Part shown: in pieces, positions 33,353-41,161 of the stretch
Layout of the letters: every line of letters starts with the position of its first letter
Position numbering within the stretch: the first letter of the stretch is position 1
Assembly (NCBI RefSeq): GCF_964036645.1
Contig: NZ_OZ038525.1
Span: forward strand, 3,972,001-4,036,000
DNA length: 64,000 nucleotides
Direction of reading: 5' to 3'
Source of the DNA: Tenacibaculum sp. 190524A02b
GTDB lineage: Bacteria; Bacteroidota; Bacteroidia; Flavobacteriales; Flavobacteriaceae
Translations under genes and position numbers: made by a program
Notes under the pieces: model-generated
Database searches by the model: none
What the model was told of the DNA's origin: nothing
Seen by the model: only the letters and a program-made list of their open reading frames with translations

Positions 33353-34147
33353 ATGAAAAAAATAGTTGCAATCATAGCAATAGCTATGACATTTATAGCA
33401 TGTAATGATAATGAACAGTTACAAGAAAAGTTAGAAGGAAAAAACAAAGTAGTAATTGAATTTGATAACGGATTTAATAATGATAAAATATTATTAGGAA
33501 GCTCATCACATGCTACCAGTAATGATGAAGTTTTAGCTATAAGCTCGCTAGATTATATTGTGAGTAATTTTGTGTTGGTAGCTGAAGATGGTACAGAACA
33601 TGTGTATCCAAAAAATAAAAGCTACTTCATAATTAGCGAAGGAGGAAATGGTAAAGCTAAAAATGTTCAAATTTCTCTTGAAGATATTCCTGCTGGGAAA
33701 TACAATAAAATTAAATTTGGAATTGGAGTAGACCAAGAAAGATTTAAGCAAGGGCAAGCAGCTCAAGAAGGTTTTTGGACTTTGGCTGAAAGCTATAACT
33801 TAACTTGGAGTTGGCAAGCTGGTTATAAGTTTGTTGTTTTAGAAGGTAATTTTAAAGAAAAAGCTTCTGGAGCTGATTCACCATATATGTTACACATTGC
33901 AAGTAGAGGTACTTCTGTAGATTTGTATAAAGAAGTAGAATTATCAATGGATGTGGCAATTGTAGGTAAAGGTCAGTCTCCTCAACTACATGTAAAGGTT
34001 GATGCAGGAAAAATACTAGATGGAACTACCAAGATTAAATTATCTGAAGGAGCTACTATTATGGGAGGTGATAAGGCTAAAAATATAGCAGATAACTATA
34101 CGGCTATGTTTATGGTACATCACGTTCATAACGCTAATCATCATTAA
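33353..34147 (+). CDS. MbnP family copper-binding-type lipoprotein
   Basis: 264 residues. Signal with lipobox TFIAC (lipid Cys about 17). The MbnP signature is visible: LSYIVSNF-like SSLDYIVSNFVLVAEDGTE, FGIGVDQER, and NLTWSWQAGYKFVVLEGNF with the two conserved Trp. The C-terminus is His-rich (FMVHHVHNANHH). MbnP proteins bind copper after a partner MbnH converts one Trp to kynurenine; the partner gene is next door here. The protein probably sits in the periplasm or on the outer membrane. It is followed by a hairpin terminator, yet the MbnH gene continues immediately. Confidence 0.85.
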   Translation: MKKIVAIIAIAMTFIACNDNEQLQEKLEGKNKVVIEFDNGFNNDKILLGSSSHATSNDEVLAISSLDYIVSNFVLVAEDGTEHVYPKNKSYFIISEGGNGKAKNVQISLEDIPAGKYNKIKFGIGVDQERFKQGQAAQEGFWTLAESYNLTWSWQAGYKFVVLEGNFKEKASGADSPYMLHIASRGTSVDLYKEVELSMDVAIVGKGQSPQLHVKVDAGKILDGTTKIKLSEGATIMGGDKAKNIADNYTAMFMVHHVHNANHH

Positions 34148-34153
34148 ATAAAT

Positions 34154-34186
34154 AAAAGAGTAGTAGTAGATAACTACTGCTCTTTT
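34154..34186 (+). terminator. hairpin between MbnP and MbnH genes
   Basis: AAAAGAGTAGTAGT pairs with ACTACTGCTCTTTT (one G-U) around AGATA, followed by TGTTTGTTTT. It may be an attenuating terminator that lowers MbnH relative to MbnP. Confidence 0.65.
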
Positions 34187-34216
34187 GTTTGTTTTATAGA
34201 TTAAAATAGTAGTGTA

Positions 34217-35248
34217 ATGAAAAAAATAATACTACTACTCAGTGTTTGTTTTTTGTTTAGTTGTAAGAAAGAAGAAATATACACTGAAGTAAAATTAGTG
34301 TTTGAGAAGCCAAGTAATTTTCCAGAACCATATTATGATTTGAATTCAAATCCAATTACAGAAAAAGGATTTGAATTAGGAAAAAAGCTTTTTTATGAAG
34401 GTAAGTTATCTTCCGATGGCGTAGTGTCTTGTGGTTTTTGCCACCAGCAAAAGTTTGCTTTTACACATCACGGACATCAATTTAGTCATGGTGTTGAAGA
34501 TAGAAAAGGAAAAAGAAATGCACAGCCAATTCAAAATATGGCATTTCAAAAACAATTTTCTTGGGATGGAGCAGCTTTTCATTTAGATCTTTTTCCAATA
34601 ATTCCTATTACAAACCCTGATGAAATGGATGAATCTGTAACGAATGTTCTTAATAAATTGAGAGAAGATGCTAGTTACAGAGAATTATTTACTCAAGCAT
34701 TTGACGATGGACAGATAACTGCTGATAATACTTTTAAAGCAATGTCTCAATTTATGATCATGATGGTTTCAGCTGATAGTAAGTACGACAAGTATGTTCG
34801 AGGAGAAAAGGGAGGTGTCTTTTCTGACAAAGAAAAAAAAGGGTTAAAATTATTTAAAGATAAATGTGCTTCCTGTCATTCTTCAGATTTGTTTACAGAT
34901 GACTCTTTTAGAAATAATGGTTTACCAATTAACTCAAGTATCAATGATTTGGGAAGGATGACCGTAACTTTATTAGAAGAGGATAAATTTAAGTTTAAAG
35001 TGCCAAGTTTAAGAAATGTTGAGTTAACGGCACCCTATATGCATGATGGAAGATTTGGCTCTTTAGAATCTGTATTGAATTTTTATGAAAATGGAGTTCG
35101 AGAAACGGAAAATTTAGACCCGATACTTAAAAAGAAGGATGGAACACTGGGGGTAGCATTAAATAAACAAGAAAAAGAGGATATAATTTCTTTTTTAAAA
35201 ACATTAACAGATGAAAAGTTTATTACAGATAAAAGATTTGCTGAATAA
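34217..35248 (+). CDS. MbnH/MauG-like di-haem cytochrome c peroxidase family lipoprotein
   Basis: 343 residues, lipobox CFLFSC (lipid Cys16). Two c-type haem sites are seen: CGFCH at 72-76 and CASCH at 217-221, the layout of the bacterial cytochrome c peroxidase/MauG family. QKFAFTHHGHQFSHG after the first haem site, and PSLRNVELTAPYMHDGRF near 265, match the family. MbnH enzymes oxidise a Trp in MbnP. The MbnP gene lies immediately upstream, so the pair is consistent with copper-protein maturation. Its 3' end overlaps the next gene if the latter starts at 35211. Confidence 0.88.
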   Translation: MKKIILLLSVCFLFSCKKEEIYTEVKLVFEKPSNFPEPYYDLNSNPITEKGFELGKKLFYEGKLSSDGVVSCGFCHQQKFAFTHHGHQFSHGVEDRKGKRNAQPIQNMAFQKQFSWDGAAFHLDLFPIIPITNPDEMDESVTNVLNKLREDASYRELFTQAFDDGQITADNTFKAMSQFMIMMVSADSKYDKYVRGEKGGVFSDKEKKGLKLFKDKCASCHSSDLFTDDSFRNNGLPINSSINDLGRMTVTLLEEDKFKFKVPSLRNVELTAPYMHDGRFGSLESVLNFYENGVRETENLDPILKKKDGTLGVALNKQEKEDIISFLKTLTDEKFITDKRFAE

Positions 35249-36209
35249 AGAGAATTTAATAGTAGTTGTTATGCTTTTTTACGTTACTGTTTCCTTTGCT
35301 AACGACCCTTTTCCAAAGTACTATAAATGGTTTTTGGAAGATTGTGATGCCTGTGGCTGTAGTAATAACGGAGGAAGTTTAGGTTTAGGCGGAGTTGTAG
35401 ATAATAATTTTATAGGAGTTAGGTATTTACATCAAAAGTATCAATCAAAAGATGGAATATTTGATAATTCACCATTAATTAACGAGTATTTTAATACCAT
35501 TCAAGTATGGTCTAGAATACCTGTATTAAAAGAGAAATTGGAACTGCAAGTTTTTGTTCCTTATCATTTTCATTCGAGAGATTATATTGATAAAACTACA
35601 GCTATTAATGGATTAGGAGACTTGTCTTTTTTAGTTAATTATACAGTTTTAAATGCTAAAAACGGAAACTATAACGAGCTAAAAGATAAAGTAAGTTCAT
35701 CAAATCACTTACTAAAAATAGGAGCAGGATTAAAATTGCCTACAGGGAATTATAATGAAGCGATAAATAATTCTATAAATCCAAGTTTTCAATTAGGTAC
35801 AGGGAGTTTTGATGTGGTAACTAATCTTCAATATGTGTATAAATACAATGACTTAGGAGTTACTAATTACCTTAATTATTACCTAAAAACAACTAATAAC
35901 AAATCATACAAGTTTGGAAACCAATTTAACTTTAATAGCACATTTTTTTATGTTTTAAAAGATGATAAGAATCATAATTTTGTGCCTTCTTTTGGGGTTT
36001 CTGGAGAGTTTTATGAGGAGAATAAAGTGTTTAATCTACCTGTGAAAAACACAAATGGATACGTATTATTTTCAAGTATTGGAGCTGAATATAATACGGA
36101 AAGTTTAACGTTCGGGGTATTAGCAATGTATCCTATTCAACAAAAACTAGCACAAGGTGCTATTAATGTGGAATATAGATCGAGTGTCTATTTAAATTAT
36201 AATTTTTAA
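35211..36209 (+). CDS. outer-membrane transporter-like beta-barrel protein
   Basis: 332 residues. ATG 35211 overlaps the MbnH gene by 38 bases; later starts (TTG 35238, ATG 35271) are possible. An N-terminal hydrophobic segment (ENLIVVVMLFYVTVSFA) is followed by EDCDACGCSNNGG, a Cys-rich motif likely to bind a soft metal, and then repeated amphipathic beta-strands ending in aromatic VYLNYNF, like the PF13557-type transporter family. It is in the MbnP-MbnH-TonB receptor unit, so metal or metal-chelate transport or sensing is plausible (inference). Confidence 0.7.
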   Translation: MKSLLQIKDLLNKENLIVVVMLFYVTVSFANDPFPKYYKWFLEDCDACGCSNNGGSLGLGGVVDNNFIGVRYLHQKYQSKDGIFDNSPLINEYFNTIQVWSRIPVLKEKLELQVFVPYHFHSRDYIDKTTAINGLGDLSFLVNYTVLNAKNGNYNELKDKVSSSNHLLKIGAGLKLPTGNYNEAINNSINPSFQLGTGSFDVVTNLQYVYKYNDLGVTNYLNYYLKTTNNKSYKFGNQFNFNSTFFYVLKDDKNHNFVPSFGVSGEFYEENKVFNLPVKNTNGYVLFSSIGAEYNTESLTFGVLAMYPIQQKLAQGAINVEYRSSVYLNYNF

Positions 36210-36265
36210 GGAATCTTAATTGATTTCTTTACCTACTAAAGTATTTAACAGATTAAAAAACAACA

Positions 36266-38617
36266 ATGAAAAATAACTATATACTAATTATAGCAATTTT
36301 TATAATTACAATAACATCCAATGCACAATCCATTTTTAAAGGGAAGGTAGTAGATTCGAAAAATAAACCATTAATTGGAGCAACAATAATATCTAATAAA
36401 GAAAAAAAGAAAGGAACCATAACAGATAATGAAGGGAGTTTTTCTTTATGGTTAAAAAAAGGAGAAGTAACAGTGTCAATGGTTGGATATGAAACAAAAC
36501 ATATAATTTTAAATCCAAAAAAAATAACAATCATTACCTTAAGTGTTGCCACTGAAAATCTAGAAGAAATTGTAGTATCGGCAAGTAGGGAAGTGCAGCA
36601 AAGAAAAGAAGTTCCAGCTTCAATAGGTTTATTAACTGCTAGTCAGATAGAAGAAACAAAAGCATTTGGTGTTGAGCAATTGGTAAATCAAGTGCCAGGT
36701 GTTTTTATGAGTACGTCAAAAGCTTCAAGTAATGAACAACATTTTATGGCAACAAGATCGCCTATATCAACCAAATCATTGTTTTTATATATTGAAGATG
36801 GTTTACCTATAAGACCCGTGGCTGTGTTTAATCATAATGCTTTATTAGAAATGAATAATACTACTTTCAATAGAGTTGAGGTTTTAAAAGGTCCAGCGTC
36901 TAGTATTTATGGAAGTGAAGCTATTGGAGGAAGTTTTAATTTTATTACAAAGAATCCTAAAAAAGATTTTGGAGGGTCTGTGAGTGTGCAAGCTAATGAT
37001 TTAGGTTTTACTAGATATGAATTAGAAGCATCTACTACTGTCAACGAAAAATATGGATTTTATGTGGGAGGACACCATGCGAGAAGAGATAATGGAGTAG
37101 TAGGACATTCTGATTATGAGAAAACGGCAATATCATTTAAAAATGTAAATGACTTTTCAGAAAATTTAAAATGGGTAAATAGTTTTACACTTATAGATTA
37201 TCGTTCGGATATGTCAGGTTCTATTTCAGAGAAAAATTATTCAGACGGAGACTATAAGAGCAATCAAACTTTTACACAACGTGAAGCTAAAGCTTTTAGA
37301 TTTAGATCATCATTAGATAAAGCATGGAATGAAAAAAATAAAACATCATTTAATTTCTTGTATCGAAATAATGAAATGAATCAAATTCCTTCATATAGAG
37401 TAAGACAAAATAGAACAAATGGAGTTTTAAATGGAACGGGAAAAGGAGAAGTTAATTCCAATAAATTTCAGAGTTATGTTGGGTTAATTCAGCATAAAAT
37501 GAATTTTAATTTTGCCAATGCAAGTTTGATTTTAGGAGCTACCACTGATTTTTCTCCCCAAACTTATGAGGCAGAGAATATTGATGTAATTGTTGATGTT
37601 AATACTGCTCAAAATACGGGTTATTCAGTGAAAAATGGAGATTATATATTAAAATATGAGGCAGATATTTTTAACCACGCTGGTTATGCTCAATTTGAAA
37701 TATCGCCATTAGAAAAAATAAAAGTTACAGGAGCATTACGTTATGATGCTTTTACCTATGATTATAATAATTTAGATAAAGGGAATTCAGGAGTTAGTGA
37801 TACTAGAATTTCATATGAAAATTTTGCTCCTAAATTAGGGGTGAACTTAAATATATCTAAAAATTCAGGAGTGTATTCAAATTACTCTAAGGGATTTACA
37901 CCACCACAAGTTGGAACATTGTTTAGAAATGGTAAGAATAAAACTGGAGAAGCATTTAGTTTAAACCCAGCAAAGTTTCATAATTATGAAATAGGAGGGT
38001 ATTTTATAGTGCCGTCTAAATTAAAAGTTGATTTGGCGATTTATCAATTAGATGGAATTGACCGATTAATTTCTATTAGAGATGATAATGGGAATTTTGT
38101 GCAAAAGAATGCAGGTAAAACGCGTTCAACTGGAATTGAATTAGGGGTTAGGTATAATTTGTTAGATAATTTATATGTAAACTACAGTGGTAGTTATGCT
38201 ACACACAAATATTTATCTTTTTTTGACAATAATGTAGACTATTCAAATACAGACATGCAAACGGCTCCAAATTATATTGCAAATACAACATTAACTTATA
38301 AACCATTAACTAATTTATTATTGGCTATAGAGCATGAGCAAGTAAGTAAATACAATACAAGTTTTGAAGGTCAAGCAATTATTGGTGTCGATGGTTCGGG
38401 TAATGATATTTTAGGCACTTCAATTTATGCAGGACATCATGTGTTTAATTTTAGAGTTAATTTTGAATGGAAAAACTTTGAGATTTGGGGGCAAGCATTG
38501 AATGTTTTTAATAAGTTGTATGCTGTCAGAGCTTCTTATAGTAGATGGGATAAAGCAAATACGTATAGTATAGGTAACCCTAGGGCATTTCATTTTGGGG
38601 TAAAATATAAATTTTAA
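36266..38617 (+). CDS. TonB-dependent receptor (copper/siderophore-type), MbnP-locus
   Basis: 783 residues with signal peptide (IIAIFIITITSNAQ), CarboxypepD_reg-like domain (IFKGKVVDSKNKPLIGATI, about 23-105), plug with VEVLKGPASSIYGSEAIGGS and a barrel ending in FHFGVKYKF. The shorter size and single extension without a SusD partner resemble metal-chelate or siderophore receptors more than glycan ones. Between MbnH and a PepSY protein, it is likely to import copper or a copper chelator, possibly methanobactin-like (inference). Iron uptake is the alternative. Confidence 0.88.
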   Translation: MKNNYILIIAIFIITITSNAQSIFKGKVVDSKNKPLIGATIISNKEKKKGTITDNEGSFSLWLKKGEVTVSMVGYETKHIILNPKKITIITLSVATENLEEIVVSASREVQQRKEVPASIGLLTASQIEETKAFGVEQLVNQVPGVFMSTSKASSNEQHFMATRSPISTKSLFLYIEDGLPIRPVAVFNHNALLEMNNTTFNRVEVLKGPASSIYGSEAIGGSFNFITKNPKKDFGGSVSVQANDLGFTRYELEASTTVNEKYGFYVGGHHARRDNGVVGHSDYEKTAISFKNVNDFSENLKWVNSFTLIDYRSDMSGSISEKNYSDGDYKSNQTFTQREAKAFRFRSSLDKAWNEKNKTSFNFLYRNNEMNQIPSYRVRQNRTNGVLNGTGKGEVNSNKFQSYVGLIQHKMNFNFANASLILGATTDFSPQTYEAENIDVIVDVNTAQNTGYSVKNGDYILKYEADIFNHAGYAQFEISPLEKIKVTGALRYDAFTYDYNNLDKGNSGVSDTRISYENFAPKLGVNLNISKNSGVYSNYSKGFTPPQVGTLFRNGKNKTGEAFSLNPAKFHNYEIGGYFIVPSKLKVDLAIYQLDGIDRLISIRDDNGNFVQKNAGKTRSTGIELGVRYNLLDNLYVNYSGSYATHKYLSFFDNNVDYSNTDMQTAPNYIANTTLTYKPLTNLLLAIEHEQVSKYNTSFEGQAIIGVDGSGNDILGTSIYAGHHVFNFRVNFEWKNFEIWGQALNVFNKLYAVRASYSRWDKANTYSIGNPRAFHFGVKYKF

Positions 38618-38624
38618 AGAATCT

Positions 38625-38655
38625 AAAACCTCATAAAATTCTTTTATGGGGTTTT
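38625..38655 (+). terminator. hairpin after the TonB receptor gene
   Basis: AAAACCTCATAAAA pairs with TTTTATGGGGTTTT (one U-G pair) around TTC, followed by TTTAAAT. The following PepSY gene starts 15 bases later, so read-through probably occurs. Confidence 0.65.
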
Positions 38656-38669
38656 TAAATTTTTAAGTC

Positions 38670-39911
38670 ATGAAAAACAGAAAACTCAACCAATGGTTGT
38701 GGAAGTGGCATTTTTTAGCGGGAATTATTTCGTTGCCTTTTGTGTTGGTTTTATCAATTACTGGAGCTATTTATTTGTTTAATCCGGAGGTAGAAAAAGA
38801 GGTTAAGAGTAAAGCGCAGTTAGTGTCCAAAAAACAAGGAAAACTTATTTCATATCAAAAGCAGTGGGAAGCTGCTAAGAAGAATATGAAAAAACGTCCT
38901 ACTGCAATGATAATTCCAAACGAAAAAGGAATGGGAGTTGAATTTGTTTCAGGAAGATTTAGCCATAAAAGTTCTCTTTTCGTAGATCCGTATACAGGTA
39001 ACGCTATAGGAAGCTTTTCGCCAAAAAGTACTTGGATGTATACGGTTAGGAAGTTGCATGGTGAGTTATTAGGAGGGAAAGTAGGAACTAAGATTGTGGA
39101 ATTGATAGCTTGTTGGATGATTGTATTGATTATAACAGGACTTTATGTATGGTGGCCATTCAAAAGAGGAATACAAGGGGTTTTTACCATTCGTTTTAAA
39201 GAAGGTAAACGGATTCTGTTTAGAGATATGCATGCTGTGTTGGGATTTTGGATGTCACTTCTTTTGTTGTTAACGTTAGCTGGAGGTTTGCCTTGGACAG
39301 ATGTTTTTGGAGGGAACTTTAAATGGGTGCAAAAAGTTACCAATACAGGGTATCCTAAAACATGGAGTGGAAGAGGTTTGAAATCAGAAGTAGGTGAAAA
39401 ACCTTTGTCGTTAGATGATATGTTTTTGATAGCTAAAAAACAGAATTTAGAAGGAGTTATTTCCATAGGATTACCCAAGTCTGAGGCAAGTACTTTTAGT
39501 GTTTCAAATGAGACCTATAATTTAGGAGCTAGAAAAATGTTGCATTTTGATCAATACACAGGAGCTTTAATTAAATCACATGTATGGAGTGATGTAGGTG
39601 TTTTAATGAGGGCTAGAATGTGGGTAATGGCTTTTCATCAAGGTCAATTTGGAAGTTGGAATTGGTGGTTGATGTTTGGAATAGCAATTGTCTTGACAAT
39701 CATGAGTCTTGCAGCAATTATTTCTTACTTGTATAGAAAACCTAAAGATGATTTTGGAGTTCCTAAAGTTTCTAAAGGGTTTAAATTATCAACTGCTTTT
39801 GTGGTTTTAATAGGGCTTGTTGCTATAGTATTACCATTATTTGGAGTAAGTTTAGTTTTGTTGATTATATATGAATATTTAAAAAAGAAAAGAGCTGTAG
39901 TTACGAACTAA
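38670..39911 (+). CDS. PepSY-associated TM protein (siderophore/copper reductase-like)
   Basis: 413 residues. N-terminal WLWKWHFLAGIISLPFVLVL is the classic PepSY_TM first helix with its HxxxG-type His. A periplasmic PepSY domain follows (near 50-130), then helices at about 145-165 and 190-215 (LFRDMHAVLGFWMSLLLLLT), and a C-terminal TM pair. The WxWxxG/His-containing helices suggest haem or metal handling. In Bacteroidota these proteins usually accompany TonB metal receptors as inner-membrane reductases of imported chelates. It is the last gene of the copper-linked unit. Confidence 0.85.
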   Translation: MKNRKLNQWLWKWHFLAGIISLPFVLVLSITGAIYLFNPEVEKEVKSKAQLVSKKQGKLISYQKQWEAAKKNMKKRPTAMIIPNEKGMGVEFVSGRFSHKSSLFVDPYTGNAIGSFSPKSTWMYTVRKLHGELLGGKVGTKIVELIACWMIVLIITGLYVWWPFKRGIQGVFTIRFKEGKRILFRDMHAVLGFWMSLLLLLTLAGGLPWTDVFGGNFKWVQKVTNTGYPKTWSGRGLKSEVGEKPLSLDDMFLIAKKQNLEGVISIGLPKSEASTFSVSNETYNLGARKMLHFDQYTGALIKSHVWSDVGVLMRARMWVMAFHQGQFGSWNWWLMFGIAIVLTIMSLAAIISYLYRKPKDDFGVPKVSKGFKLSTAFVVLIGLVAIVLPLFGVSLVLLIIYEYLKKKRAVVTN

Positions 39912-39939
39912 AAAAAAGCTGCGTTAAGCAGCTTTTTTT
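39911..39939. terminator. bidirectional terminator between PepSY and EEP genes
   Basis: AAAAAAAGCTGC and GCAGCTTTTTTT pair around GTTAA. The A and T tracts allow termination from both directions. It lies just after the PepSY stop and 4 bases before the EEP stop. Confidence 0.85.
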
Positions 39940-39942
39940 AGT

Positions 39943-40995
39943 TTATTTTTTCTCTTTGATTAAATATAAATACACAGGATAGTGGTCACTATATCCTCCC
40001 GTATATTTACCGCCTGAAAAACTTCTAAAAGGATATCCTTTGTATCTGCCTTTCTTTTGAGTTAAAAAACGTTTATTAAAAATTCCTGCTTTAAACATTT
40101 TATAAGTAGAAAAGTCTTTTTTCCCTTTATCTAGTAATGGAGAAGTAAACATAATTTGATCAAACAAATTAATATTATCTCTATATCCTAAAGTGTTAAA
40201 ACCTCTACGAAACATGTCTTCATAAGGATTGTAAATCTCCCCTTTAGCTACATTCTTCTTATTAGCTTTTGTTTTTAATTTATTTTTAAAGCTAGAATTA
40301 ATAGGGTCGTCGTTAAAGTCACCCATAATAATAACCTTAGGATTAGGATCGGTTTCTTTAATCTTTTCAATAATCTGAGTTACTTTATAAGCAGCTTTTT
40401 CACGTAAAGGTCTACTTTTAGCCTCGCCACCTCTTCTTGAAGGCCAGTGGTTTACTATTACATGAACTAGTTCATCGTCTAAATAACCAGAGACTAATAA
40501 TATGTCTCTAGTATAAACTTTTTTATTTTCATTATAAATATTTGGGTTGAATGCTTCATAATGAATTGGTTTAAAATAACGTTGTTGATATAATAAAGCT
40601 ACATCAATACCCCTTTTATCTGGTGAATCGAAATGAATAATTTCATAACGTTTCTTTTTTAACTTTTCTGTTTTAACCAGATCTTCTAAAACTTTTCTAT
40701 TTTCAACTTCAACAACACCAAGTATAGCTGGACTTGTATTTGATTTCTCTTTTCCTAACTGAACAATAACAGAGCTTAACTTGTCTAATTTATCGTTATA
40801 AACTTTTTCTCTATCGCCCTCTAGCTCCATAATAGGACTGGCTTCATCGTTTTTCTCAGTGTCGTTCTCAGTATCAAATAAGTTCTCTAGATTGTAAAAA
40901 CCAACAGTTCTTATTTTAAATTGTTTGCCGCTCTTTTGTCCATAACAAAAAGATAACATTAGGCTTAATATTAGAAAGGATATAGTTTTTTTCAT
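39943..40995 (-). CDS. secreted endonuclease/exonuclease/phosphatase family protein
   Basis: 350 residues with signal peptide (ISFLILSLMLSFCYGQ). The EEP-fold catalytic residues are all visible: NLENLFD near 37, GVVEVEN with the metal-binding Glu, NHWPSRRGG (His), MGDFNDDP (Asp and Asn), and GYSDHYPVYL (Asp-His) at the end. Enzymes of this fold cleave phosphodiesters, for example DNA, RNA or phospholipids. It converges with the PepSY gene, and its 5' end faces a TonB receptor plus DUF5689 lipoprotein across a 166-base gap, which suggests a shared nutrient-phosphate or nucleic-acid scavenging role (inference). Confidence 0.9.
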   Translation of the reverse strand: MKKTISFLILSLMLSFCYGQKSGKQFKIRTVGFYNLENLFDTENDTEKNDEASPIMELEGDREKVYNDKLDKLSSVIVQLGKEKSNTSPAILGVVEVENRKVLEDLVKTEKLKKKRYEIIHFDSPDKRGIDVALLYQQRYFKPIHYEAFNPNIYNENKKVYTRDILLVSGYLDDELVHVIVNHWPSRRGGEAKSRPLREKAAYKVTQIIEKIKETDPNPKVIIMGDFNDDPINSSFKNKLKTKANKKNVAKGEIYNPYEDMFRRGFNTLGYRDNINLFDQIMFTSPLLDKGKKDFSTYKMFKAGIFNKRFLTQKKGRYKGYPFRSFSGGKYTGGYSDHYPVYLYLIKEKK

Positions 40996-41161
40996 TTATT
41001 TAAATTTACTGCGCAAAAATAATACAAAAAATACACCAAAATTCAATTATTGTTAAATACATAACAATTTTTTAATGATAAAGTGTTTTGGTTTTTGTAA
41101 TTTTGCCTCCCTTTTGGGTTAACGAAAGGGGATTAAATAAATATTTTATAACCAGTATTTT

